Shown: positions 37,095-46,498, numbered from the stretch's first letter. The stretch is DNA of 64,000 bases from Bacillus sp. CGMCC 1.16541 (GCF_003184905.1 NZ_QFRU01000013.1:1-64000); one strand, 5' to 3'. The notes: a model not told the origin generated them from the letters alone. Made by a program: numbers and translations.

Positions 37095-37301
37095 TTATAG
37101 CTTATGATTTTCATTCTTTAATTTTAATTGTTCTTCGAATTCTTTCGCTTTTTGAGCTTCCTTTTTTGATACGTTAATGATTAATCTCCATGTGACGATC
37201 GCTGCTATAATAAAAACAGCCATTGTAATTGATGCAGGGAGATACTCTGACTTATCTTCCGGAAAGTATAAAAACAACTGTAAAACAAACATATTTATCA
37301 A
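37095..37301 (-). CDS. small single-span membrane protein, unknown
   Basis: The product is about 68 residues: LQLFLYFPEDKSEYLPASIT, a hydrophobic segment (about 30-50: MAVFIIAAIVTWRLIINV), then a charged helix KKEAQKAKEFEEQLKLKNEN that looks like a short coiled coil. TTG at 37301 has AAAGGG eight bases upstream; starting at 37328 is also possible. It is divergent from kapB. No family recognised. Confidence 0.6.
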   Translation of the reverse strand: MINMFVLQLFLYFPEDKSEYLPASITMAVFIIAAIVTWRLIINVSKKEAQKAKEFEEQLKLKNENHKL

Positions 37302-37383
37302 CTTGTACACCCTTTCATTATGGAACAACCTACTATATCCTTTATACTATCATTATATCGAACAATGAAGGAGTGACAAGATA

Positions 37384-37773
37384 ATGAACAGACTTGAATT
37401 AAACATAGGAGATTGTGTGACAGCAATCTATAAAACGGGGAAGTATGTTGGAGACATCACAAATATTCGTGATCACCATTATGTCGTGCGTGTAAAAGCT
37501 GTATTGACGCACCCTCAACAAGGAGACTTACATAACCCAAAGCAAACAGACGTCCCTTTGTTTCATGAACGCCGTGCGTTAGCGTTTCGTGAGCAAGCAA
37601 ACATCCCGAAACAAATGGTTAAACTTTATACAGAAGCAGTACCTGATTATCAAACTTCCTTAAAAGAATCGCTTGAAACACTTTATAACTCATTGAAGGA
37701 TGATGGAAGTGATTATGCAGCAAAAAGTAAACAACAATTAGAGAACTTAAAAGCTGACTATTTTCGGTCTTAA
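37384..37773 (+). CDS. kapB: KapB, kinase-associated protein
   Basis: This 129-residue protein of the KapB family (LNIGDCVTAIYKTGKYVGDI, AVLTHPQQGDLHNP, FHERRALAFREQANIP). In B. subtilis KapB is needed for full KinB-dependent sporulation phosphorelay input. I see no lipobox in this product despite the historical lipoprotein name. ATG follows GAAGGAG. It is convergent with kapD. Confidence 0.9.
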   Translation: MNRLELNIGDCVTAIYKTGKYVGDITNIRDHHYVVRVKAVLTHPQQGDLHNPKQTDVPLFHERRALAFREQANIPKQMVKLYTEAVPDYQTSLKESLETLYNSLKDDGSDYAAKSKQQLENLKADYFRS

Positions 37774-37777
37774 ATAC

Positions 37778-37812
37778 AAAAGCCAAATTCACTCATTAGT
37801 GATTTGGCTTTT
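37778..37812. terminator. bidirectional terminator between kapB and kapD
   Basis: AAAAGCCAAATTCAC pairs with GTGATTTGGCTTTT between convergent genes. Confidence 0.85.
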
Positions 37813-38434
37813 ATAACGCAAATTTATTTAATACTTTCGAGAAATCAATTCGATCTCCAATTGTAGTAGGAGCTGGCTTCGCTAAGTATCTTTTGTCATT
37901 TTCAACTAACTTAAAGATATTATAGGTTGTAAGTGCATCATCTAATGCACAATGGTGCTTTCCTGTTCCTTCCTTCCCATACTCTTGAACAGCTTTCCAT
38001 AATCCTGTTTGGTTTTGATCGCCAAAGAATCGTTTATATTCCATTGATAAGTCAATTTGTTTTCCTGCGAATGGAAAGGGAACGTTATTCTTTTGACAGC
38101 TATGTTTTAATACTTTCATATCCATATTGCCCCATGTAATAATGGTACTCGATGTCTCCTTTTCATATTGAGACATTTGTTCCATTAATTCTAAAAAGGT
38201 AATTCCTTCATCAACTTGATCTTGTTGGATGCTTAAAAAGGTTTTGCAGCGTTCAGTTAACGTTGGAAATTGCGTAGGTTTTACAAAGGAAGAAAAGCGA
38301 GCGCGTATTTCTTGATTAACAACTAGTACAAGTCCTACTTCAATAATTTCAGGATAGAAACCTTTTGGATTCCCCTTGGATTCGGGCATCGTAAATTCAA
38401 AATCAATAAACAAATACTGTTGATTGGTGTCCAT
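37811..38434 (-). CDS. kapD: KapD, 3'-5' exonuclease-like sporulation regulator
   Basis: This 207-residue DnaQ-like (DEDDh) exonuclease domain protein has FIDFEFTMPES (catalytic Asp/Glu, residues 9-19), ITWGNMDMKVL (near 97) and a C-terminal HHCALDDALTTYNIF with the His/Asp pair. KapD inhibits the KinA pathway to sporulation in B. subtilis; the nuclease substrate is unknown. ATG follows AAGAGGTG. Confidence 0.9.
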   Translation of the reverse strand: MDTNQQYLFIDFEFTMPESKGNPKGFYPEIIEVGLVLVVNQEIRARFSSFVKPTQFPTLTERCKTFLSIQQDQVDEGITFLELMEQMSQYEKETSSTIITWGNMDMKVLKHSCQKNNVPFPFAGKQIDLSMEYKRFFGDQNQTGLWKAVQEYGKEGTGKHHCALDDALTTYNIFKLVENDKRYLAKPAPTTIGDRIDFSKVLNKFAL

Positions 38435-38827
38435 TTTTTCACCTCTTTCCTATTTAATCGTACGTATTCACTACTTTTATTATATCATGACATCTACTAC
38501 TGTAGGCCTCTTTTTTACATACACATTAAAATATTCTAAATATTCTTTTATTATACAATAAAAATTTTTTCTTATACTACTTTATTCAAAAGCGTGTCTA
38601 AATGTTTGGTATGATTGCCTTACTTCTAAAATTTTTCTTTGAATTTTTAGTCCATTTTTTCTTCCAGTATCATTATAAAAAGAGGGAAACCGTTAAAGTG
38701 GAAGGCTAGCGTCCTTCACACATACAATCCCTCTTCTATCTGTCCATTGATATTCGATTTTTTCTCCAACAGTTGTCATGACCTAAATCAAACAGCCTAT
38801 TTCTAGACGAGCGTCCCCTTTTTACAC
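38435..38827. other. gap with nested hairpin, no convincing gene
   Basis: Positions 38681-38734 form a nested structure: AGAGGG with CCCTCT outside and GTGGAAGG (38698-38705) with TCCTTCAC (38712-38719) inside. A 28-codon frame on the minus strand (38693-38779) overlaps it but has no good ribosome site. The rest is AT-rich. Confidence 0.5.
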
Positions 38828-39214
38828 TTATTTATCTTTATCTATAACCGCTAATGTACAGCGAGAAATGCAAACTAACTTTTGTTGTTCATCTACAATC
38901 TTTACTTCCCAAACCATTGTTTTTTTTCCTTTGTGCAGAGGTGTAGCAATAGCTGTCACAAAGCCATCTTTTTTAGCACGAAGATGATTGGCGTTAATCT
39001 CTAAACCCACACATGCTTGAGAATCTTGATTAATAGAGGCAACCCCACCAATACTAGCTACAGTTTCGGCTAGTGCAACGGAAGCTCCTCCATGCAGTAA
39101 CCCAAAAGGTTGCCTCGTTCGCTCATCTACTGGCATTGTCGCCTCTACTCGCTCACTACTCATATGCGTCACTTCAATCCCTAACGCTTCCATTAATGTA
39201 TTTTTCAATTCCAT
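38828..39214 (-). CDS. hotdog-fold thioesterase (YuxO/ComA2-like)
   Basis: This 128-residue PaaI/DHNA-CoA-type thioesterase has QPFGLLHGGASVALAETVAS (near 36), containing the conserved HGG and catalytic Glu, and GLEINANHLRAKKDGFVTA. It may hydrolyse 1,4-dihydroxy-2-naphthoyl-CoA in menaquinone synthesis, or another aryl/acyl-CoA. In B. subtilis the homologue lies downstream of comA, which is not present here. ATG follows AAGGAGG. Confidence 0.88.
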   Translation of the reverse strand: MELKNTLMEALGIEVTHMSSERVEATMPVDERTRQPFGLLHGGASVALAETVASIGGVASINQDSQACVGLEINANHLRAKKDGFVTAIATPLHKGKKTMVWEVKIVDEQQKLVCISRCTLAVIDKDK

Positions 39215-39374
39215 TTCCTTCCTCCTTTAAGTTTCCTTATTTTCACTACCAGTTTTAGTTCTTCTTTTTGGTGCAAAATCCCTTCATAGACAATTGACCA
39301 AACTCCGAATAATTAAGAGTAAGTTAGATATACATAGAGTAATCTATTTTTAATAAAAAGGAGCACATAACACT

Positions 39375-39758
39375 ATGAAAAAACACGCGTACCCTTCTTT
39401 CCCCTTTACATATACGTACCCTCTGTATTGCTATCCCCCTTCTCTTTTGTACACGACTAGAAATCCTTTTCCTCCTGTAGACATATCTATTTTTAAACAA
39501 TCTCTGGCAACGATGCCTCAAGTATTAGATGACGTCAGACTATTTATAAACAAAATGAATACAAAACAAGGTCTAGCTTACAAGATAAAAGATGCAGCTC
39601 AACATTCAAATACAAAAGAAGTTGAAAAACTAATTAAATCAACTGGCGTACAATCTGACATAGAAGCTTCCTTTACCCCAGATAACATTCGTATTCTCTT
39701 CGTATATAAGAATGGCGAGTTAGATTGCTGCCATATCACATTGGCCATTAGATGGTAA
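39375..39758 (+). CDS. YuzC-like protein, possibly sporulation-associated
   Basis: The 127-residue protein has a Tyr/Pro-rich N terminus (YPSFPFTYTYPLYCYPP) reminiscent of spore-surface proteins, a helical middle (LDDVRLFINKM..) and a conserved end ELDCCHITLAIRW. It resembles what I remember of B. subtilis YuzC, whose function is unclear. AAGGAG lies 12 bases from the ATG. The assignment is by memory only. Confidence 0.65.
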   Translation: MKKHAYPSFPFTYTYPLYCYPPSLLYTTRNPFPPVDISIFKQSLATMPQVLDDVRLFINKMNTKQGLAYKIKDAAQHSNTKEVEKLIKSTGVQSDIEASFTPDNIRILFVYKNGELDCCHITLAIRW

Positions 39759-40000
39759 GCTTAACATGTACGTTAAATTAACCTGTAAAAAAGTCCTCTT
39801 CTATAAGAAACAAACCTTTGACAAGCGTTGATGTTTAAAAAAGTTGGACGGTCCTTTTTTACTTTTCAAGAATACTATAAGTTAGGTAGATTTGATTATC
39901 ATGTAAAAACTTGTTACACCTTTGTTGTTTTTACTGTACAAATATGATAGTGTTGTTTGAAATATATCTTTTACGTTATTTTTATAGGAGGGTATATACG

Positions 40001-40537
40001 ATGAGAAATGTTACATTATTTGAGATTTTCACACATCCAATTGCTCAAAAATATTTAACAAGATCTGGTTTAGCTCATGCTATTTCAGTTGCATACCACG
40101 CCCTTCGTCTCTCCAAGCAATTTAATGTAAATCCAGATTTAGCTACAAAAGCCGCTTTATTACACGACATTGGTCACTACGAATGGTATACAAACGGAAA
40201 GTGGGATTACGAAAAATACAAGAAAAATGATATTCATGCGATTAAAGGTGCCGAGCGCGCTCACAAGTTATTAATTAGACTTGGTGAGAACCCACAACAC
40301 GCAAAAGAAATTGCTTTAGCTATCTTACTTCATACAGACTCTTATCTTCCTGACGGTGAACTTCAAAAACGTCCTCTACAAACAGTCGTAAGATTAGCAG
40401 ATGAAGCAGACGAAGAGCCTGGTGGTAACCACCACTATCGACAAATTGAACATGAACTAGCGATAAAAAAGATAAAAGACTTAGATACAAAAGTCGAAGC
40501 TGCATTACAAGTGCTTCCTTATCAACAATTAGGATAA
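40001..40537 (+). CDS. HD-domain phosphohydrolase-like protein
   Basis: This 178-residue protein has the HD metal site AALLHDIGHYEW at residues 51-62 (His 55, Asp 56) and a further His in LLHTDSYLPDG near 107, giving the H...HD...D pattern of the superfamily. The substrate (nucleotide or other phosphate ester) cannot be told. ATG at 40001 follows GGAGGG; the longer frame from 39911 lacks a ribosome site. Confidence 0.8.
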   Translation: MRNVTLFEIFTHPIAQKYLTRSGLAHAISVAYHALRLSKQFNVNPDLATKAALLHDIGHYEWYTNGKWDYEKYKKNDIHAIKGAERAHKLLIRLGENPQHAKEIALAILLHTDSYLPDGELQKRPLQTVVRLADEADEEPGGNHHYRQIEHELAIKKIKDLDTKVEAALQVLPYQQLG

Positions 40538-40573
40538 AAAGGAACTGATTATTTCTTCAACAGTTCCTTTTTT
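40536..40573 (+). terminator. terminator after the HD-domain gene
   Basis: AAAAAGGAACTG pairs with CAGTTCCTTTTT. Confidence 0.85.
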
Positions 40574-40659
40574 GCGTTTTATATATTTATTATTTCTTCT
40601 ACTCATAATTTATGGAGAACAATCCATACTAAAATCGACTAATTAAAGGAGGAATTACC

Positions 40660-40851
40660 ATGCAAAAAAATGCTAGAGGTTACGTTCAAGATTCTTGTAC
40701 AGCATTAAACGAAGCAAAGTCTTGCTTACAAAATGCATTACAAACAGTAGAAGAGCAAGGAAACCGCCAACAAATTGAACAATCGTTGCAAGCTGTTGAA
40801 AGTGCATTAGGTCAATGCAGTGGCACAGCGAATAGTCTTGAACAAAAATAA
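40660..40851 (+). CDS. small helical three-Cys protein, unknown
   Basis: This 63-residue, Gln/Ala-rich amphipathic protein has Cys at 13, 22 and 53, predicted as a helical hairpin (QDSCTALNEAKSCLQNALQT and QIEQSLQAVESALGQC). No family recognised. An ideal AAAGGAGG precedes the ATG. Terminators lie before and after, so it is an independent, probably well-translated unit. Confidence 0.7.
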   Translation: MQKNARGYVQDSCTALNEAKSCLQNALQTVEEQGNRQQIEQSLQAVESALGQCSGTANSLEQK

Positions 40852-40896
40852 AAACATGGACTCTAGAAAAAAATATTCTTTCTAGAGTCCATGTTT
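40852..40896. terminator. strong bidirectional terminator
   Basis: An 18-bp perfect inverted repeat (AAACATGGACTCTAGAAA with TTTCTAGAGTCCATGTTT) lies between the small gene and yuiF. Confidence 0.9.
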
Positions 40897-40898
40897 GA

Positions 40899-42215
40899 TT
40901 ATAAAATAATTGCAGCTAACCAGCCAAAAATAATTAATGGGATGTTGTAGTGTAAAAATGTTGGCACACACGTTTCCCAAATATGATTGTGTTGTCCATC
41001 TACGTTTAATCCTGACGTTGGCCCTAGTGTACTATCTGATGCTGGCGAACCTGCATCTCCTAGTGCACCTGCTGTTCCGATAATTGCAATCGTTGCTAAA
41101 GGACTCATTCCTAATTGCATGCATAATGGTACGAAAATTGTAGCGATAATTGGAATTGTTGAAAAGGACGAACCGATCCCCATCGTAATAAGTAACCCTA
41201 CTAATAACATAGCAAGTGCTCCTAATAACTTGCTACCACCGATAAAATCAGCCGCATTTGCTACTAATGTCTCAACATGACCTGTTTCTTGAACAACGCT
41301 CGCAAAACCTGCTGCTGAAATCATTACAAACCCGATAAATGCCATCATTCGCATACCACCTGTTAAGAGGCTATCTGCTTCAGTCCATTTAATTGAGCCG
41401 CTAAAATACACAACGACAATACCAGCCAATGCTCCAAAAATCATGGAATCTAATTGAATTTGAACAACAAGGGCTACAACGATTGCCGCTAAAGAAAACA
41501 AGATACCTCTCGTTGTATAGTCTTGTCCTTCTTCTTGATTTGCAATTTCAATGTTTTCATATACACGAGGCTTTCGATATGAAATAAAAATGGCTACTAA
41601 TAAACCAATTAACATTCCTAATGCTGGTAAAGCCATCGCTACTGGAATATCACTTGACGAAACAGTTAAACCATTTTGTTCCATGTTTCCTCGTACGATG
41701 TCATGATAAATACTTCCAAACCCATATGGTAGAAACATATAAGGTGTAATAAGTCCAAATGAAATAACCACAGCAATTAAACGGCGATCAAATTGCAGTT
41801 CATTAAATACTTTTAATAACGGTGGAATTAATAATGGAATAAATGCAATATGAACTGGAATTAAGTTTTGAGAGAAACAAGAAATAATTAACACAATTAA
41901 AATCACAAGTACTTTTGATAATGCTTGTCTCTTTGTGTCACCTTTTTTACGTACAATGTTTAGAGCGAACTTTACTACCGCATCAGGTAGCCCTGTTTTG
42001 GATACAGCTACAGCAAATCCGCCTAGCAAAGCATAGCTCAACGCAACCGAAGCGCTATTTCCTAAACCACTTGTATACACTTCTACTGTCTTATCTAATC
42101 CTAAACCACCTGTAAGCCCTCCTGCTAGTGCGCCAATGGCAAGTGAAAAGACAACATTCACTCGTAATAAGCTAAGCACTAACATGACAAGCACAGCGAT
42201 GACAACTGCATTCAT
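40899..42215 (-). CDS. yuiF: YuiF, Na+/H+ antiporter-family amino acid transporter
   Basis: This 438-residue protein has about eleven to twelve helices. Family signatures include IGTAGALGDAGSPASDSTLG (near 378) and GLNVDGQHNHIWETCVPTF near the C terminus. The NhaC-like fold suggests an ion-coupled transporter. B. subtilis YuiF is called a putative amino acid transporter; the substrate is not settled. ATG follows GGGGG. It is monocistronic. Confidence 0.88.
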   Translation of the reverse strand: MNAVVIAVLVMLVLSLLRVNVVFSLAIGALAGGLTGGLGLDKTVEVYTSGLGNSASVALSYALLGGFAVAVSKTGLPDAVVKFALNIVRKKGDTKRQALSKVLVILIVLIISCFSQNLIPVHIAFIPLLIPPLLKVFNELQFDRRLIAVVISFGLITPYMFLPYGFGSIYHDIVRGNMEQNGLTVSSSDIPVAMALPALGMLIGLLVAIFISYRKPRVYENIEIANQEEGQDYTTRGILFSLAAIVVALVVQIQLDSMIFGALAGIVVVYFSGSIKWTEADSLLTGGMRMMAFIGFVMISAAGFASVVQETGHVETLVANAADFIGGSKLLGALAMLLVGLLITMGIGSSFSTIPIIATIFVPLCMQLGMSPLATIAIIGTAGALGDAGSPASDSTLGPTSGLNVDGQHNHIWETCVPTFLHYNIPLIIFGWLAAIIL

Positions 42216-42389
42216 AATGAAACCCCCAAAATACTTTATTGTGCTAAATCATTAGAGAATTAAATCAATAAACTCATTATAGTATGAAATCTAAAAATGT
42301 CAATGGTAAATCCAAGTAACATACCTGTTAAAAAGAGAGCTTACAAGTTTGAAGATAAAAAATGCGGAAAATACATAGGTGGTGATTGT

Positions 42390-42848
42390 TTGAAAACAAA
42401 TATCTTAATAAACGGTGGCGGAATTGGCGGACTTACTGTTGCTCTAAAATTAGCTAAGTGTGGAATAGATGTATGCGTTGCTGAACAGCTAAAAGGAACG
42501 TCTCATTCATATAAAGGTGAACTATTACAACCTAAAAGTTTAGACATTTTTCATCGTATCGGTATTCTTGCCGCAGTCCAGCGTAGCTCACACAAAATAA
42601 ATCATATTGATGTAATTAAATTGGGAGCAGAACAGGACAACTTCAAAAAGATAGGACAAACCAAAATGAGCTATAACGTCATTGATTCACCCTTTAATTA
42701 TGCATGTATGACACCTCATGAAGAGTTAAAGCGTGTCATTTTAGAAGAAGCTCAAAAGTATTCGACCTTTCACTATTTACAACCCGCTCGCTTTCAAGGT
42801 TTTAACGAAAAAAAGGGTGGATGGTACCGTGTTGTCACGAAACGTTAA
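42390..42848 (+). pseudogene. C-terminally truncated FAD-dependent monooxygenase
   Basis: The N-terminal FAD-binding part of a PHBH/UbiH-type flavoprotein is clear: NILINGGGIGGLTVALKLAK (GGGIGG at 9-14), an AEQ acidic end to strand 2, GELLQPKSLDIFHRIGI and ACMTPHEELKRVILEEAQ. Family members run to about 370-400 residues with a DGxxS second FAD motif; this frame stops at about 152 residues, before that motif. TTG at 42390 follows AGGTGGTG; the frame is open from 42297. A hairpin follows at once. It is likely non-functional, or a remnant of a deletion. Confidence 0.7.
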
Positions 42849-42860
42849 ATTCATAACAAT

Positions 42861-42900
42861 AAAACATCCCTTGTCATCACGTTCGATCAAGGGATGTTTT
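42861..42900. terminator. bidirectional terminator with repeat-like stem
   Basis: AAAACATCCCTTG pairs with CAAGGGATGTTTT. The stem core equals hairpin 1 of the dispersed two-hairpin repeat, but hairpin 2 is missing. Confidence 0.8.
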
Positions 42901-42935
42901 AACGTGTATGTATCTAATAAAAGCCTACACAAAAA

Positions 42936-44432
42936 TTACTTCTCAAATCTATTTACAAAGTCCGCTAAGGTGCGAACCATTACACCTGTTGCTCCTGCTG
43001 GCCCCAACTCATGAGCCGATGAAGTCGTTGCTGTTCCCGCGATATCTAAGTGTACCCACGGTGTATCTTCTGCAAATTCTCCAATGAACGTACCCGCCAT
43101 AATTGCGTGCCCTTCACGACCAGGTGAATTATTTAAATCTGCTACTTGACTATTACGAACACGCTTTTTATCTTTTTCTGTAATTGGTAAACGCCAAATA
43201 GATTCTCCTGCTTCATGGCTCGCTTCTAATAGTTGTTCAAAAAGCGACTCATGATTTGTCATCGCCCCTGTTGTGTGTGTACCAAGAGCAATAATGACTC
43301 CCCCTGTTAATGTTGCGACATCAACAAGGTACTGTGCACCATGATGTTTTGCATACGTAATGGCATCAGCAAGTGCTAAACGCCCTTCTGCATCTGTATT
43401 TAGCACTTCAATTGTCTTGCCACTCATCGCTGTAATCACGTCATCTGGCTTTAATGCATCCCCACTAATCATATTGTCTGTAGATGGAATTACTGCAATC
43501 ACATTTTGCGCTGGACGGAGCTCACCAATAATCTCCATTGCTCCAAGTACAGATGCAGCTCCTCCCATATCTGTTTTCATTCCAACAATGCCGTCTTTTG
43601 GCTTAATAGAGTATCCGCCTGTATCAAATGTAATCCCTTTTCCCACTAGACCGATAACATCTTCCCATTGCTCTTTACCTTGGTACTTTAGCACAATCAT
43701 TTTAGGAGGCTCAACTGACCCTTTATTGACCGCTAAAAAAGCACCCATTCCGAGTTTCTCCATTTCTTCTTTGTCTAGAATTTCATATTCAAACTCATAC
43801 TTTTTCGCAAGTTCTACCGCATAATTAGCCATGTCTGTTGCCGTTAACATATTACCAGGTAAATTCACCAATGTGCGCGCTGAATTTGTCGCTGTACCAT
43901 AGATGTATCCTGTCGTTAAATGTTCTAACATGGTTTCCTCATTTTCTTGTGTGAACACTTGCACACTTTCGAGACACTTCTCTGGTTCGTTCGATTTCTT
44001 TTTATAATCTGCAAATTGGTATGTAGCGAGTGGTTGTGCCTCGGCTAGTAGATGTGCGATTTGCTCAGCATTCATATCTTTTGTTAGAAATGTATCTAAT
44101 GCAACAGTTACTTCTTTTAATTTATCTTCTTTTATTGTTTTAAATAGCTGACCAAATGCTTCTTGTAGACCTTCTCCTGTTAGTTGTTGTTTCTTTCCTA
44201 AGCCTACAAAATATAAGCGTTTTGCTCCTACTTTGCCAAATGTATGTATTTTTGATATTTTCTTTGGTTTAACAGACAAATCTCCTTCTTTAATGAGAGA
44301 TAGAAGCTGGCCATTAAACTGACGATCAAGTTCACCTATTAATCCATTTAACGGTTGATTTTCATTAAAAACACCTAACACTAAAGCTTCTGATGGTTGA
44401 TTCATTTCGTATTTTGTAATTACTGAAAACAT
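42936..44432 (-). CDS. pepA: leucyl aminopeptidase (PepA, YuiE)
   Basis: This 498-residue M17 cytosol aminopeptidase removes N-terminal residues using two metal ions. The signature NTDAEGRL is at residues 345-352. [16 protein letters not shown] (near 263) and [14 protein letters not shown] supply further metal ligands. ATG at 44432 follows GGAGG at six bases. It starts 11 bases after the DUF309 gene, so the two are probably co-transcribed. Confidence 0.95.
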   Translation of the reverse strand: MFSVITKYEMNQPSEALVLGVFNENQPLNGLIGELDRQFNGQLLSLIKEGDLSVKPKKISKIHTFGKVGAKRLYFVGLGKKQQLTGEGLQEAFGQLFKTIKEDKLKEVTVALDTFLTKDMNAEQIAHLLAEAQPLATYQFADYKKKSNEPEKCLESVQVFTQENEETMLEHLTTGYIYGTATNSARTLVNLPGNMLTATDMANYAVELAKKYEFEYEILDKEEMEKLGMGAFLAVNKGSVEPPKMIVLKYQGKEQWEDVIGLVGKGITFDTGGYSIKPKDGIVGMKTDMGGAASVLGAMEIIGELRPAQNVIAVIPSTDNMISGDALKPDDVITAMSGKTIEVLNTDAEGRLALADAITYAKHHGAQYLVDVATLTGGVIIALGTHTTGAMTNHESLFEQLLEASHEAGESIWRLPITEKDKKRVRNSQVADLNNSPGREGHAIMAGTFIGEFAEDTPWVHLDIAGTATTSSAHELGPAGATGVMVRTLADFVNRFEK

Positions 44433-44443
44433 ACAAGTCCTCC

Positions 44444-44821
44444 TCAATCTTTGATATATAAAATAAGATTAGGTAAATCCGGTAGCGTGTAAACCTCTTC
44501 ATATGGTACTCGATCCACCTGTGATGGTATCAGATGCAGGCAATTTTTCATAAATGATTGTAGCTCTTCAATGTTAATCCCCCAATGAATAGGTTCATAA
44601 GGCTTTAAGTATGCTATCGCTGCTTGCATCATCGTACGTGCGCCCTTTACGTTTCCATATCCATAGTGATACAATGCCACTGTCATTTGAAGCAACCCTT
44701 TTAAAAATAAATTTTGCTTGTCTATCATCCATATTTCTTCTAATAAATCATGACATGTATAATAGTCTCCTTCGTTGAATTTCACAAAAAACTCATAATA
44801 TTCGAGCGGATACAAAGACAT
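44444..44821 (-). CDS. DUF309 family protein
   Basis: This 125-residue helical protein has the DUF309 pattern [12 protein letters not shown] (near 20), [19 protein letters not shown] and a following GA. Its function is unknown; a similar gene (ypuF) exists elsewhere in B. subtilis. ATG follows AGGAGG. It is upstream of pepA on the same strand. Confidence 0.85.
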   Translation of the reverse strand: MSLYPLEYYEFFVKFNEGDYYTCHDLLEEIWMIDKQNLFLKGLLQMTVALYHYGYGNVKGARTMMQAAIAYLKPYEPIHWGINIEELQSFMKNCLHLIPSQVDRVPYEEVYTLPDLPNLILYIKD

Positions 44822-45123
44822 GTCGATTTCCTCCTAGACAATCGCCGTTAATCACTATATGCTAAAAAAAGGGGATATATTTATCATAACAAATTCTAGA
44901 ATAATCTTACATATATAAACTGACATAGAAAATAGACATAACAAGTACGCTGTTATGTCTTCTTTTCTAGACAACTCCTCGTAAAGTGATTGACGCCCTC
45001 CATGTAGATGAGTCCCCTATAAGTAAAATCAAAAATCTTAAATCGCTCTGTAAAATTCTTTTCATTTTAGAGGTTATCGACTAGTTTAGTTGAGCTTATA
45101 TAGATAAAGAGGTGTAAAAGAAT
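44822..45123. other. intergenic region with hairpin, divergent promoters expected
   Basis: AGACATAACA (44934-44943) pairs with TGTTATGTCT (44951-44960), followed on the plus strand by TCTTTT, so it looks like a plus-strand terminator without a visible gene before it. Nothing else stands out. Confidence 0.45.
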
Positions 45124-45603
45124 ATGGAACTGTTTCATAATTTTCCACTTTGGAGTGCGTTACTTGCAATTGTATTTGCACAAGTCGTCAAAGTACCCAT
45201 TGAGTTTATTGCGACGCGTAAAGCGAATTGGGGATTGGTCTTTAGTACGGGAGGCATGCCAAGTTCACATTCCGCAGCTGTTACATCACTCACAACTGGA
45301 ATTGGACTTGTAGAAGGGCTATCTTCTCCTTTATTCGCCATCTCAACGATTTTTGCTGTGATCGTTATGTTTGATGCCACCGGTGTGAGACGTCATGCAG
45401 GAGAGCAAGCAACAGTATTAAATCAATTAGTTGAAGACTTCAATCGAGTTGTCGAAGAAGCAAAAATGTGGCCTACACAAGAAGAACGAGAAAAACAAGA
45501 AAAACTAAAAGAGCTATTAGGGCACCAACCAATTGAAGTTTTCTTTGGCGCCATAACAGGAATCATTGTGGCCTTTCTTGTTCATTTCATTTGGTATAGT
45601 TAA
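45124..45603 (+). CDS. yuiD: YuiD, divergent PAP2-family membrane protein
   Basis: This 159-residue membrane protein has four to five helices and the DUF212 signature GGMPSSHSAAVTSL (near 43), which resembles the catalytic PSGH-type segment of PAP2 phosphatases, then FDATGVRRHAGEQA. Activity is unproven. The ribosome site is GAGGTG. It is convergent with yuiC. Confidence 0.9.
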   Translation: MELFHNFPLWSALLAIVFAQVVKVPIEFIATRKANWGLVFSTGGMPSSHSAAVTSLTTGIGLVEGLSSPLFAISTIFAVIVMFDATGVRRHAGEQATVLNQLVEDFNRVVEEAKMWPTQEEREKQEKLKELLGHQPIEVFFGAITGIIVAFLVHFIWYS

Positions 45604-45612
45604 ATGCAAGGC

Positions 45613-45660
45613 AAGGTACAACTGTGTGAACATGGTGCAACTTAGCACAGTGTACCTTCT
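45613..45660. terminator. hairpin between yuiD and yuiC
   Basis: AAGGTACAACTGTG pairs with CACAGTGTACCTT (one bulge), followed by T-rich sequence. Confidence 0.7.
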
Positions 45661-45697
45661 CTTTGTTAAATCACACGAATTTTTATAAAAAGAATAT

Positions 45698-46336
45698 TTA
45701 TTTCAGCTGCTGACGGAATACTTGCTGAGCTTCGTCTTCATTAAGCATCGTTAACTCTTCTTCTGTTAACGCGCCATTCCCTTTTTTCACCACATATACT
45801 TTCAATTCTTTTTTGCCCCATCTTTCATACACATCACGAACGGTTTCATAATATAAATCCAGACGATTTCCTTTTATCGCTCCACCTTTATCTGCTACCA
45901 CACCGTACCCGTAGCCTGGAATAAATAGAATCGTCCCAATTGGGAAAACGTTCAGATCTGCCGCAATCGTTGAATACAAGTCTCGTTTCACTTTTACTCC
46001 CGAATACGTAATCCCGTATTCCGGATGGCCCGGCTTCTTTCCGGTTGACTCATATCCAGCCGTATAACCTGTTGCTAACACGTCATGAGCAGGGTATTTT
46101 GACCAATCATAAGCCTCTTCTAATGTGGTCACACTTTCATTTACATCGACAGCTGCAACAGTAGCTGTACGTTCTACTTCATGCATGGGTAGTCCATTCC
46201 AGTAATGAACAGATCGATTATAAAAGAATGAAAGCACTGTTTTTGCTTCTACACCTGACACGGATTCATATGTCGTTAACAAAGCACCAACAAACAAAAT
46301 ACTCATTGTGATTCTTTTTATCACCTTAGTTATCAT
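45698..46336 (-). CDS. yuiC: YuiC, 3D-domain protein (Sps/muralytic type)
   Basis: This protein of about 212 residues has an N-terminal signal peptide or anchor ([20 protein letters not shown]) and a C-terminal 3D domain with [29 protein letters not shown] and RLDLYY, the three-Asp lytic fold shared with MltA and EXPB-type enzymes. It is likely exported and acts on peptidoglycan in stationary phase. The start is uncertain: ATG at 46336 gives a clean signal peptide but its GGAG is 14 bases away; TTG at 46381 has no ribosome site. Confidence 0.85.
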   Translation of the reverse strand: MITKVIKRITMSILFVGALLTTYESVSGVEAKTVLSFFYNRSVHYWNGLPMHEVERTATVAAVDVNESVTTLEEAYDWSKYPAHDVLATGYTAGYESTGKKPGHPEYGITYSGVKVKRDLYSTIAADLNVFPIGTILFIPGYGYGVVADKGGAIKGNRLDLYYETVRDVYERWGKKELKVYVVKKGNGALTEEELTMLNEDEAQQVFRQQLK

Positions 46337-46407
46337 TGGCGATTTAACAACTCCTCTCACGAATCTATTTGTTTCCAACAATGAAGCAAATTATTCGTGA
46401 GAGAAAA

Positions 46408-46459
46408 AGCCTCCCATCACTAACACCCATGTAGAAGTGGATTTTAGCGATAGAAGGCT
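46408..46459 (-). terminator. yuiB terminator
   Basis: AGCCTCCCATCACTA pairs imperfectly with TAGCGATAGAAGGCT. The minus strand ends in TTTTTCTC. Confidence 0.7.
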
Positions 46460-46498
46460 CAGTAAAAAATAGTTGTTTACTACAAACAAGATATTTTT

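Noticed and set aside
38693-38779. 28-codon minus-strand frame as a gene
   Set aside because: Too short, no good ribosome site, and it overlaps a nested hairpin. Kept only as an observation.
39911-40000. 30-residue N-terminal extension of the HD protein
   Set aside because: It lies upstream of GGAGGG and has no ribosome site of its own; the start at 40001 is better.
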